Shown here: positions 1-6,886 of the stretch, one piece after another | Numbering within the stretch: position 1 is the stretch's first letter | How the letters are laid out: each line of letters starts with the position of its first letter | NCBI RefSeq assembly: GCF_007673525.1 | Contig: NZ_VDZU01000002.1 | Location: 23,431 to 87,430, forward strand | Length of the DNA: 64,000 nt | Source of the DNA: Fictibacillus phosphorivorans | Lineage (GTDB): Bacteria; Bacillota; Bacilli; Bacillales; Fictibacillaceae | Direction: 5' to 3' | Notes under the pieces: model-generated | The model's database searches: none | Seen by the model: the letters and a program-made list of their open reading frames with translations, nothing else | What the model was told of the DNA's origin: nothing | Translations under genes and position numbers: made by a program

Positions 1-85
1 GCTCATAAACCCTGGGAATCGCTCATAAACCCTGGGAATCGCTCATAAACCCTGGGAATCGCTCATAAACCCTGGGAATCGCTCG
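1..85. repeat. 20-bp tandem array A1
   Basis: Four perfect head-to-tail copies of a 20-bp unit (GCTCATAAAC followed by CCTGGGAATC) occupy 1-80 and a fifth begins at 81 (gctcg). The array starts at the window edge, so its true length is unknown. It lies just past the terminator of the minus-strand dehydrogenase gene at 169-924. Units are adjacent with no unique spacers, so this is not a CRISPR. Confidence 0.95.
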
Positions 86-115
86 TCCAGCGAGCCTAAC
101 AGCCGCTGGACGAGC
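81..115. other. 12-bp perfect inverted repeat
   Basis: GCTCGTCCAGCG (81-92) is the exact reverse complement of 104-115, separated by 11 nt. The left arm overlaps the first bases of a fifth unit of array A1. A run of A follows on the plus strand, so it is not an ordinary plus-strand terminator. Its role is unknown. Confidence 0.7.
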
Positions 116-156
116 AAAAAAAACAAGCCCCTGCACTCGGCAGGGGCTTGTTTTCT
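116..156 (-). terminator. Rho-independent terminator
   Basis: A 14-bp perfect stem (121-134 with 140-153), 5-nt loop, and an A-run at 116-120 that reads as T-run on the minus strand. It ends transcription of the SDR/mutY genes. Confidence 0.85.
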
Positions 157-168
157 TTCAAAGAAGTA

Positions 169-924
169 CTAAAAATTACTATAAGACTGTCCGCCATCTA
201 CGTTTAGCGTACTTCCAACGACCCATGATGCCTTTTTGGAAGCTAAAAACACCACAACGTTGGCTACTTCTTCTACTGTCCCGAATCGTCCGGCAGAAAT
301 ATGTTCTTCCACAAACGAATTGATTTTATCTGGATCTTGTTCCAATCTTTTTTTCCAATTTCCTGTTTCATGCAAAATTGATCCAGGGGCAACGCCGTTT
401 ACTCGAATCCCCTTCTTGATCATCTCATCACCAAATGACTTTGTGAAGGAAATCATCGCGGCCTTGCTCGCATTGTAAGTGGGCTTACCACCCGATTCAC
501 GGCCAAAAATAGACGAAATGTTAATAATAGCTCCACCGTCAGATTTCCCAATCATTATTGCTGCCGCTCTCTTACTCAGATCGACTGCTGATAAAAAATT
601 CAAATGCATAGCTTCTTCAAACTGCTCCATACTTGTCTCCATAACAGAAGAACCATTGCTCCCACCTGCATTGTTAACCAAGACATCTATTGTTCCAAAC
701 TTCGTAACGAAATCATCCATTACTCGTTCACGATCCTCAGCAATCGTTACATCACCTTGGAAAATTTCGATCCCTTCTTTTTGAGCAGCTTCGAGATCAG
801 CCAAGTTACGACCGACGATCCCCACTTTTGCACCTTCTTCTAAAAAGGCATGGGCGATACCTTGACCGATCCCTTTAGATCCACCTGTAACAAGCACAAC
901 TTTACCTTCAAGATCTAAATTCAT
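169..924 (-). CDS. SDR family oxidoreductase
   Basis: A 251-aa classical short-chain dehydrogenase/reductase. The N-terminal Rossmann motif TGGSKGIG (about residues 14-21), the NNAGG motif (about 85-89), the catalytic Ser of NISSIFG and the YNASK catalytic Tyr/Lys pair are all visible, followed by the C-terminal VDGG segment. It should be an NAD(P)H-dependent cytosolic oxidoreductase; the substrate cannot be told. In B. subtilis the enoyl-ACP reductase fabL lies near mutY, but this sequence is not FabL-like in detail. The ATG overlaps the mutY stop (ATGA) and has the strong site AAGGAGG upstream, so the two are probably translationally coupled. Confidence 0.9.
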   Translation of the reverse strand: MNLDLEGKVVLVTGGSKGIGQGIAHAFLEEGAKVGIVGRNLADLEAAQKEGIEIFQGDVTIAEDRERVMDDFVTKFGTIDVLVNNAGGSNGSSVMETSMEQFEEAMHLNFLSAVDLSKRAAAIMIGKSDGGAIINISSIFGRESGGKPTYNASKAAMISFTKSFGDEMIKKGIRVNGVAPGSILHETGNWKKRLEQDPDKINSFVEEHISAGRFGTVEEVANVVVFLASKKASWVVGSTLNVDGGQSYSNF

Positions 925-2042
925 ACGATTAACGCCTCCTTTATGAGCAGAATGATTTTTTGATGTGAGACAGGAAATGGATAATTTTCAAGTTCATCTA
1001 CACGGACCCATTTCCAATCAGCAGGCAGCTGTTCCAAATCATCTTCACTTTCAATTTTTCCCTGCCATATTTGAATCTCCCATTTTAAGTGAGAAAACAC
1101 ATGCTCAATGTATCCTGCTTTTTCCTCTACAACCGCTCCAAAATCCGTCTGTTCTTGTACATATCCAACCAATGCCTCAATCTCTGCATCTTTGTGCTCC
1201 CCAACATACTCGGTGTTCGGAAATTCCCACATGTTAGCAAGCAATCCTTCAGATGGTCTTTTGTGAATGAGAATTTCCCCATCATGATTTAACAAAACAC
1301 CTGCAGTCATCTTCGCTTTACGAACTTTTGTTTTTCCTAACTTTACAGGAAGTTCAGCTTGTCTTCCACTCTCAAACCCTCTGCATAATTCTCGCATCGG
1401 ACATAATAAGCAAGCTGGTGATTTCGGCGTGCATATTAGTGCACCTAGCTCCATTAATGCTTGATTAAAAGAAGATGGATCTTCGTGTGAGATCAGCTCC
1501 CTTACTGCTTTTTCAAAAAGCACACGCGTTTTTGGTTTGCTGATATCTTCTTCGATCAATAGAATTCTGGATAAAACACGCATAACATTACCATCAACGG
1601 CTGGTTCTGGAATACCGTAAGCGATGCTAAGGACCGCTCCTGCTGTATAAGGGCCAACTCCCTTTAATCCAGCGATCTCTTTTGGCGTATTCGGTACTTT
1701 TCCTCCATAAGATTCGCATACTTCTTTTACTGCGGTTTGTAAGTTTCGAACTCGGGAATAATAACCTAGACCCTCCCATGCTTTTAAGACTTTTTCTTCA
1801 TCCGCGTAAGCGAGGTCTTGCAGCGTTGGGAACAGTTGAGTAAATCGTTCAAAATAAGGAATGACCGTGTCTACTCTTGTTTGTTGAAGCATAATCTCAG
1901 AGACCCAGACACGGTAAGGGTCTTGATTTTCTCGCCAAGGCAATGTTCGTTTGTTCTCGTTATACCAAGTTAACAAATGGTCTTGAAATTGTTTCACATA
2001 TGAATCATTGAGGGAAAATATACTATTACTTGTTGTGTTCAA
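921..2042 (-). CDS. mutY: Adenine DNA glycosylase MutY
   Basis: MutY removes adenine mispaired with 8-oxoguanine. The 373-aa protein shows the LPWR segment, the catalytic Glu in SEIMLQQT, the helix-hairpin-helix [10 protein letters not shown], the catalytic Asp in VDGNVMR, and a [4Fe-4S] cysteine set with spacing C-x6-C-x2-C-x5-C ([17 protein letters not shown]). The C-terminal third is the NUDIX-like 8-oxoG recognition domain. The start is TTG, only 1 nt after the stop of the upstream 104-aa gene, with AAGGAAG about 8 nt before it. Position next to yfhP matches B. subtilis. Identification is secure. Confidence 0.96.
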   Translation of the reverse strand: MNTTSNSIFSLNDSYVKQFQDHLLTWYNENKRTLPWRENQDPYRVWVSEIMLQQTRVDTVIPYFERFTQLFPTLQDLAYADEEKVLKAWEGLGYYSRVRNLQTAVKEVCESYGGKVPNTPKEIAGLKGVGPYTAGAVLSIAYGIPEPAVDGNVMRVLSRILLIEEDISKPKTRVLFEKAVRELISHEDPSSFNQALMELGALICTPKSPACLLCPMRELCRGFESGRQAELPVKLGKTKVRKAKMTAGVLLNHDGEILIHKRPSEGLLANMWEFPNTEYVGEHKDAEIEALVGYVQEQTDFGAVVEEKAGYIEHVFSHLKWEIQIWQGKIESEDDLEQLPADWKWVRVDELENYPFPVSHQKIILLIKEALIV

Positions 2043-2043
2043 T

Positions 2044-2358
2044 TTACAGATCTTCCTTTGTGTTTAGCTTTTCAAACGCCCAGCAATGGATTTTTTCTAA
2101 CCCTCCTGTTACACATTCGTCAAGGATTGAAAAAACAGGATGCTGAAGAGATGTTCGATTTTTTTTAATCGTATCATATGTTGCTTGATCGTTAACTTGG
2201 AAACATTCAACATATAATGAAGGCTGATCTGCAGCTCTGTACCATTGAATATCAGAAGCACCACTAGCTTTAAGCTCATTGATAACAGAATCCATTTGAG
2301 ACTCATACAATTGAATGAAATCTGGACTTACTTTATACTCCATAAAAACCGTTAACAT
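2044..2358 (-). CDS. Conserved hypothetical protein (104 aa)
   Basis: A 104-aa soluble protein without signal peptide or membrane segment. The start [10 protein letters not shown] is preceded by GGAG about 10 nt upstream; an internal Met at residue 6 is an alternative. The beta-alpha-beta pattern, with one Trp in IQWYRA, resembles small dimeric ferredoxin-like (ABM-type) domains, but this is a guess from pattern only. It lies directly upstream of mutY with a 1-nt gap, so it is probably co-transcribed, and divergently from yfhP. Function unknown. Confidence 0.75.
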   Translation of the reverse strand: MLTVFMEYKVSPDFIQLYESQMDSVINELKASGASDIQWYRAADQPSLYVECFQVNDQATYDTIKKNRTSLQHPVFSILDECVTGGLEKIHCWAFEKLNTKEDL

Positions 2359-2396
2359 ATTCTTTTCACTCCATTCCTACATAGGAGGTGATCGCC

Positions 2397-3398
2397 TTGG
2401 ATACAGGCACACATATTGTGATGGGGCTCGGGTTAGGTGGTTTAGCGATGCTGGACCCTGCAATTGCAAATGATCCAGTAACCTCCCAAGCTATTCTTGC
2501 TGGGACTTTGATTGGTTCCCAAGCACCCGACTTTGACACAGTACTCAAACTAAAAAATAATGCGGTATACATCCGCAATCACAGAGGACTCACACATTCA
2601 TTGCCAGCACTCGTAATATGGCCAATGCTTTTATTTGGGGCTATCTCATTATTTGTTCCAGAAGCCGATAACGGAAAGCTTTTATTATGGACAGCGATTG
2701 CCGTTTTCCTTCATGTTTTCGTTGATATCTTTAATGCTTACGGCACACAAGCTCTATACCCGGTTTCAAAGAAATGGATCGCGCTTGGTGTTATCAGTAT
2801 CTTTGATCCCTTTATCTTTTTCTTGCATATCGGAGGCTTGCTACTCTGGTATATAGGTGTTGATCCCGGATACACGTTTCTAACGGTTTACAGCATACTC
2901 GTTGTTTATTACATCATTCGGATTATATCCAGACAGCGTGTGAACAAGATCGTGCTGAAAAAGATTCCAGAAGCGGAAGAAATCTATGCCAGCCCGACCA
3001 TTCGTTGGGGACAGTACCATCTAGCCATTAAATCGAAACACGAATTCTTCGTAGCCGGTTTAAAAAATGGAAAAGTAACGGTTTGGGATACTTTCGATCG
3101 TCTTGCTGTTCCAAAAACAAAATTGATTGAAGCTGCGAAAAAGGACAAAAATATATCTGCTTTTCTTTCGTTCTCCCCAGTACACCGATGGGAAGTCGAA
3201 AAGAACGATCACGGACACCTCGTTCAATTTATTGATCTTAGGTATAGAAGTAAAGGACACTACCCTTTTGTCGCGATGGTACAGCTAGATGAGAACTTGA
3301 ACATCATTACTTCCTTTACAGGATGGGTGTATTCTGAAGACCGTCTGAAAAAGAAGATGGAGTTCTCACCGCTCGACCTTATCAACAATAATGAATAG
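2397..3398 (+). CDS. yfhP: YfhP-type membrane-bound metal-dependent hydrolase
   Basis: A 333-aa polytopic membrane protein of the YdjM/YfhP family of LexA-regulated membrane-bound metal hydrolases. The N-terminal MDTGTH with later QAPDFD and RNHRGLTHS supplies the conserved His/Asp ligands. About four hydrophobic segments lie between residues 60 and 180, followed by a soluble C-terminal domain. TTG at 2397 is chosen because AGGAGG (2383-2388) overlaps the in-frame GTG at 2388 and sits 8 nt from this TTG. It is divergent from mutY as in B. subtilis. The substrate is not established for the family. Confidence 0.88.
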   Translation: MDTGTHIVMGLGLGGLAMLDPAIANDPVTSQAILAGTLIGSQAPDFDTVLKLKNNAVYIRNHRGLTHSLPALVIWPMLLFGAISLFVPEADNGKLLLWTAIAVFLHVFVDIFNAYGTQALYPVSKKWIALGVISIFDPFIFFLHIGGLLLWYIGVDPGYTFLTVYSILVVYYIIRIISRQRVNKIVLKKIPEAEEIYASPTIRWGQYHLAIKSKHEFFVAGLKNGKVTVWDTFDRLAVPKTKLIEAAKKDKNISAFLSFSPVHRWEVEKNDHGHLVQFIDLRYRSKGHYPFVAMVQLDENLNIITSFTGWVYSEDRLKKKMEFSPLDLINNNE

Positions 3399-3402
3399 GA
3401 AG

Positions 3403-3436
3403 AAGACGGGCTTATTGAATAGGCCCGTCTTTTTTT
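3403..3436. terminator. Bidirectional terminator yfhP/yfhJ
   Basis: A 9-bp stem AAGACGGGC/GCCCGTCTT followed by seven T. It overlaps the stop of yfhJ and serves both convergent genes. Confidence 0.8.
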
Positions 3437-3678
3437 ACGAATCGCTGAAATTTAGGATTGTTTGAAAAATACTCGTGAAGCTTATGACCATAAGAAGTAA
3501 TCAGCTGTGTTACCATCTTCTCGGTAACCTCTTGTCCTTCATATTCCCATCCCGCTTTCGCTCGAGTAGACTCAAAATCTTCCCATAATCCTTCCACCCA
3601 TTCCCTAGCTTCTTGATTTGTAAGGGCTGGGTTCTTTTTTTGCAGTAGTTTCGCCAATCTGTCAAAACGCTCTTCCAT
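3412..3678 (-). CDS. yfhJ: YfhJ family protein
   Basis: An 88-aa protein that closely follows B. subtilis YfhJ in length and in the segments EARxWVExLWEDFExTRAKAG and YGHxLHE. It is small, charged and soluble, with a WVEGLWEDFE amphipathic segment around residues 28-37. The ATG is preceded by GGAGGG. Between yfhP and sspK, as in B. subtilis. Molecular function unknown. Confidence 0.9.
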   Translation of the reverse strand: MEERFDRLAKLLQKKNPALTNQEAREWVEGLWEDFESTRAKAGWEYEGQEVTEKMVTQLITSYGHKLHEYFSNNPKFQRFVKKDGPIQ

Positions 3679-3717
3679 TATTCTCCCTCCTTATCCAATT
3701 TTTAAAGAAACCCCCGT

Positions 3718-3748
3718 CACATAAAGGGTTCTCTCACGTTTCATACTA
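3718..3748 (+). promoter_or_regulatory. Candidate sigma-G promoter of sspK
   Basis: CATACTA at 3742-3748 is a good -10 for the forespore sigma-G class. CACATA at 3718-3723 lies 18 nt upstream as a weak -35 (3 of 6 positions). The location, 30 bp before sspK, fits forespore expression known for ssp genes. Confidence 0.5.
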
Positions 3749-3778
3749 GTTGAGAACCGATAACAAGGAGGTAATCAC

Positions 3779-3934
3779 ATGCGTAACAAATCAAAAAACT
3801 TCCCTAATCGGATCTCCTTCTCAGGTGAGCCGAGATCAAAAGAAGAATTCTCTTCTAAACGGCCAGATGGATCCATTCGTGACCATCCGCAGGAACGAAT
3901 GTTTTTATCCAATCAACACCGAGATGATCAGTAA
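3779..3934 (+). CDS. sspK: Small acid-soluble spore protein K
   Basis: A 51-aa basic peptide starting [10 protein letters not shown] and containing [16 protein letters not shown] and the PQERM motif, matching SspK of Bacillus (about 50 aa). SspK is a minor spore-core protein made in the forespore under sigma-G. AAGGAGG lies 8 nt before the ATG. It sits between yfhJ and yfhH as in B. subtilis. The C-terminus differs from the B. subtilis ending, which is normal for this family. Confidence 0.92.
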   Translation: MRNKSKNFPNRISFSGEPRSKEEFSSKRPDGSIRDHPQERMFLSNQHRDDQ

Positions 3935-3973
3935 CTCTTGCGGTTATGAATTTCATTCTGGGGGGTGAATCAG

Positions 3974-4141
3974 TTGAACAAGAAAGACTACTTCTCATCA
4001 ACGCGATTTAACGGTAAATATTCTGACCCCTTTCACTCACCGCGTGCCAATTCGAAGCATGCGTACAATCAAGTGAACGGGGAAACCCAGCAAGCATTAA
4101 ATAACTATGTGCTTGAAATTCAAACACGTAAGCGTTCATAG
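3974..4141 (+). CDS. YpzG-like small protein
   Basis: A 55-aa peptide, MNKKDYFSS onwards, with the central segment PRANSKHAYNQVNGETQ, which resembles the YpzG family signature of small Bacillus proteins of unknown function. TTG at 3974 is about 8 nt after a GGGGG-rich Shine-Dalgarno site; GTG at 3965 is in frame but falls inside that site. It follows sspK by 39 bp and ends at a terminator, so it is probably in the same sporulation transcript. Family assignment is from memory of the motif. Confidence 0.7.
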   Translation: MNKKDYFSSTRFNGKYSDPFHSPRANSKHAYNQVNGETQQALNNYVLEIQTRKRS

Positions 4142-4149
4142 TGACGAAT

Positions 4150-4180
4150 AAAGGAGCGGTCCTGTACCGCTTCTTTATTT
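4150..4180 (+). terminator. Terminator after sspK transcript
   Basis: Stem around GAGCGGT/ACCGCTTC with a 5-nt loop followed by TTTATTTTG. Confidence 0.7.
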
Positions 4181-4258
4181 TGTTTATTATGTTTATAGCC
4201 TTTGTTGATTTCTGTTTTGAAGTTAATATCTTTTAGTGTTTACAATGCTTCTCTGACT

Positions 4259-4391
4259 AGTTGATTAGAGTGTAAGGTGCGAGACTCCTGGGGGATCAGC
4301 GGGACAGGTGAGACACCTAAGGTCGCAAAGCGACGAGGTGGCTCACCGCACGCCCCCCCGGAAAGGGAGCACCTGAAACGGAGATCAACCA
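4259..4391 (+). repeat. Intergenic repeat R1 (basic form)
   Basis: About 130 bp bounded by TTGAT...ATCAA ends. Internal landmarks are AAGGTGCGAGACTCCTG, GGGACAGGTGAGAC, a small GTCGCAAAGCGAC palindrome, GTGGCTCACCGC and GAGCACCTG. The same layout recurs at 22220, 29233, 36392, 50141 and 55721. No coding capacity. Confidence 0.9.
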
Positions 4392-4425
4392 CTTCCATAA
4401 ACATCATTGTAAATACTTATACTTT

Positions 4426-4731
4426 TTATTCTAGAACTGAAATCGGCAAAGCTTCGAGTGCACTTTGTTTATTTTTGTAACCCCAGGCAAAAATACCATT
4501 TAAGTACAGCACTGAAAACGTCGACCCCGGGTCTCCTTGAATTCCGTACTCTTTTCCGCTTTCGATCATTGAAGGATCCATCAAGTAGCATTTGCCCATC
4601 GCGATCTTTCGTTCATAAACAGCGTACTCACTTACCATGCCCATTTGTTCTGCTTTTTGTGCCTTAGCTCGAAGGGAAGCAATTTCGCCTTTAATTTCAA
4701 CTTCTGTCATCTCGCTGAATCTTTTTTCCAT
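4426..4731 (-). CDS. yfhH: YfhH family protein
   Basis: A 101-aa protein with the YfhH family pattern: an N-terminal MEKRFSEMTEVEIKGEIA helix, a second helix with KAEQMG, a segment GKCYLMDPS, then a beta-rich C-terminal part with SVLYLNGIFAWGY and the ending EALPISVLE. Length and C-terminal motif match B. subtilis YfhH (about 104 aa). Divergent from the SDR gene at 4799. No function is established. Confidence 0.9.
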   Translation of the reverse strand: MEKRFSEMTEVEIKGEIASLRAKAQKAEQMGMVSEYAVYERKIAMGKCYLMDPSMIESGKEYGIQGDPGSTFSVLYLNGIFAWGYKNKQSALEALPISVLE

Positions 4732-4798
4732 TTGATTACTTCCTTTCTTTTCTGTACCCTATATATGCTTAAGAACTAACTACATAGGAGTGATAATT

Positions 4799-5470
4799 TT
4801 GAATAAGACTGTCATTATTACAGGAGGCGGTTCTGGTTTAGGACTCGCACTAGCCCGTGAATATAATAAAACGTACAACGTATATCTCGTTGGCCGTAAT
4901 GAGCAAAAATTAGAGCAAGCTGTTCAATCATTCGCTCACAGCGAAAACAAAGTATCGTATAAAGTTTGTGATGTTACCGATTACGCAAAAACCGAATCCA
5001 TGCTTCAATCCATCTTCCAAAGTGAGAACGTTCACGCTTTGATCAACAATGCAGGTATGGGTGTATTTGAGCCGCTTGAAGACTTAACAAAAACAGATAT
5101 AACAGAAATGCTCGAAACGAATGTTTACGGCACCATTTTTCCGACTAAGCTTGCCTTTAAGCTATTTAAAAAGCAAGGCTTCGGCAAAGTAATGAACATC
5201 ATTTCCACAGCCGGCTTACGCGGAAAAGTAAATGAATCTGTTTATTGTGCTTCTAAATTTGCCGTTAGAGGATTTACAGAAAGTCTCGTAAAGGAATGGG
5301 ATGGCACTCATATCTATCCAACAGCAGTTTATATGGGCGGAATGGATACCCCTTTCTGGGATGATTCCAATCATATTGCAGATCGCTCTCGATTAAAGTC
5401 TCCGGAGCAGGTTGCTGCCCTAATCGTTGAACAGGACGACAACAGACCTGAGATCTTTATAGATCGTTAA
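4799..5470 (+). CDS. SDR family oxidoreductase
   Basis: A 223-aa short-chain dehydrogenase. TGGGSGLG gives the cofactor motif, NNAGMG the structural motif, and ISTAG with YCASK the catalytic Ser, Tyr and Lys. It is shorter than the usual 245-255 aa, lacking much of the C-terminal substrate loop. TTG at 4799 is chosen because TAGGAG ends at 4790, where an in-frame GTG would overlap the ribosome site. Its end overlaps the recX end by 14 bp in convergent orientation. Substrate unknown. Confidence 0.88.
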   Translation: MNKTVIITGGGSGLGLALAREYNKTYNVYLVGRNEQKLEQAVQSFAHSENKVSYKVCDVTDYAKTESMLQSIFQSENVHALINNAGMGVFEPLEDLTKTDITEMLETNVYGTIFPTKLAFKLFKKQGFGKVMNIISTAGLRGKVNESVYCASKFAVRGFTESLVKEWDGTHIYPTAVYMGGMDTPFWDDSNHIADRSRLKSPEQVAALIVEQDDNRPEIFIDR

Positions 5471-6272
5471 GTTCATCACCGCTAAGCAGTTCTGAAATAA
5501 CTCCAGAATCGAAGCCTTTGCTGTATAGAAATTTCTTCATGCGTGACTCGTATTCAAAGCCACTATACTTTTTATATTTTTGATGAGCTTTGCGAGCATG
5601 TACCAGCAAGGCTTCTTTTTCGTCTTCGGCAGATTGACTGATCTTCGCCTCTTGAAATGCCATTTCAATCACTTCCCACGAATAGCCTTTTTGCTGAAGC
5701 TGCTGAGCGATCCTCTGCTTCTGTTCTTTCTCAGAACGCTTCTTTCCGCTTGAAAATTGTTTTTGAATAAATGTAATACTCGCTTCTAGTTGCTCCTCAT
5801 AACTGAACTGATCGAGAGCCTCTTCCGTATTACGTTCACTGATTCCTTTTTTCTTCAGCTCCTGCCGAATCATTCCTGGTCCTTTAAATGATGTGTTCAT
5901 ACGGCTTCTTACGAGTGATTTCGCAAAGGTTTGGTCATTCACAAAATCATACTCCGAAAGTTTTTGCAGAACTCGTTTGATCGTGGATTCAGGAACTTCT
6001 TTCTTTACTAGATATACCTCGATCTCATGAGCAGTACGCATTCGAAAAGATAAATAATGAAGTGCTTTATTAAATGCTTTTCGATATTGATCTTCTTCAA
6101 TGATGGATTCCCATTCTTCTTCATCGATCTCCATACCTTTTTGAAGAGAAAACTTTATTAAAACATCTGCGTCTACACTAAATGCAAATTCTTCTTTTGG
6201 CCCTTTTTGTATAAAAATATTAAATCGTTCGTCGTTTTTTTGCTGAGCAGAAATCCTTGTTATAACAGCCAT
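5457..6272 (-). CDS. recX: Recombination regulator RecX
   Basis: RecX binds RecA filaments and modulates recombination. The 271-aa length matches the long Bacillus form. The core has repeated three-helix units: ALHYLSFRMRTAHEIEVYL around residues 90-108, EYDFVNDQTFAKSLVRSRM around 137-155, and the RIAQQLQQKGYSWEVI unit around 186-201. Charge-rich throughout, no membrane segments. Its position beside yfhH matches B. subtilis. Confidence 0.93.
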   Translation of the reverse strand: MAVITRISAQQKNDERFNIFIQKGPKEEFAFSVDADVLIKFSLQKGMEIDEEEWESIIEEDQYRKAFNKALHYLSFRMRTAHEIEVYLVKKEVPESTIKRVLQKLSEYDFVNDQTFAKSLVRSRMNTSFKGPGMIRQELKKKGISERNTEEALDQFSYEEQLEASITFIQKQFSSGKKRSEKEQKQRIAQQLQQKGYSWEVIEMAFQEAKISQSAEDEKEALLVHARKAHQKYKKYSGFEYESRMKKFLYSKGFDSGVISELLSGDELNDL

Positions 6273-6422
6273 CTACCCACCTTCTTTCACCAAATAGTGT
6301 ACCATATCTTATGGATTTCGTGCTGTTTGAACAGCCTTCAAACTATCGAATAGTATCTGTATGAGAAAGTTAACGGAAACAAGCACCTTACCTTTAGATG
6401 AAACACGGAAATTTAAGGAGCA

Positions 6423-6548
6423 TCGGCGGTTAGAACTGATTTTCAGGTGTAAAAAGCGCAGGCACGGGTGCTTACGCGGCATTCTCAGGTGTAAATCGGT
6501 ACATCACAGGTGGTTAACCCCACTTTACCGGTGAACGTGTAATAAAAT
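6423..6548. repeat. Degenerate 21-bp tandem array A4
   Basis: The hexamers CAGGTG (6444), CGGGTG (6465), CAGGTG (6486), CAGGTG (6507) and CCGGTG (6528) are spaced exactly 21 bp apart, usually followed by TAAA or TTAA; a weaker unit precedes at about 6423. It fills the recX-ybdD gap and begins past the terminator of the cstA-ybdD transcript. No coding potential was recognised in the remainder of this gap. Confidence 0.7.
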
Positions 6549-6608
6549 ATAAAAACACATACCGTAAAAAGCACACCTCCCTGCCCCCTACTCACCCATT
6601 CATCACAT

Positions 6609-6646
6609 AAAAAAGCACCCTCCCCGTTTGGAGAGAATGCTTTTTT
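6609..6646. terminator. Terminator of the cstA-ybdD transcript
   Basis: AAAAAAGC...CTCC/GGAG...GCTTTTTT, with T-runs on both strands. It lies 30 bp past the ybdD stop and could act in both directions. Confidence 0.75.
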
Positions 6647-6651
6647 AATGA

Positions 6652-6668
6652 AAGTGCAACCTGCACTT
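6652..6668 (-). promoter_or_regulatory. SECIS-like hairpin of ybdD
   Basis: On the minus strand AAGTGCA pairs perfectly with TGCACTT around a 3-nt GGT loop. The loop begins 18 nt after the TGA at 6680-6682. Bacterial SECIS elements are known to be hairpins just downstream of the UGA, with G in the first loop positions and a distance of roughly 16-37 nt; this hairpin fits all three. It is separate from the terminator that follows. Confidence 0.6.
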
Positions 6669-6676
6669 ATAAAGGC

Positions 6677-6886
6677 TTATCAACAGCGTTTTGCATTTGC
6701 GCCATATTTATTTTCGAGCAACTCTGCAAAAAACTCTTTTTCAGTCGGAGGTGTGCGATCGGGATGATTCTCTTTTAGATGTTTCACATAAGCTTGGTAA
6801 TCAGGCAGATTTGAGATTCCCTTTCCGATATATAAAAGGATTTGAAAGATATCTTTCACCCATTTCCAAGCGGCATGAAATGTCAC
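6677..6886 (-). CDS. ybdD: YbdD/YjiX family protein, candidate selenoprotein
   Basis: A small partner of CstA. The sequence has LPDYQAYVKHLKENHPD and the C-terminal segment KYGANAKRC. The family normally ends in Arg-Cys-Cys. Here the second Cys position is TGA (6680-6682), immediately followed by TAA (6677-6679). Read conventionally the protein is 68 aa and ends -KRC; read with selenocysteine it is 69 aa ending -Cys-Sec. The Pfam family is, from memory, itself named as a putative selenoprotein family. A GGU-loop hairpin follows at the right distance. It overlaps cstA by 4 bp (ATGA). The coordinates given include the TGA as sense. Confidence 0.8.

Noticed and set aside
1..85. CRISPR array
   Set aside because: Units of 20 bp are directly adjacent without unique spacers, and there are no cas genes. 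The same applies to the arrays at 18418, 38838 and 6423.
169..924. FabL (enoyl-ACP reductase III) because of its place near mutY
   Set aside because: The cofactor motif and active-site surroundings are those of a general classical SDR, not of the FabL sequence.
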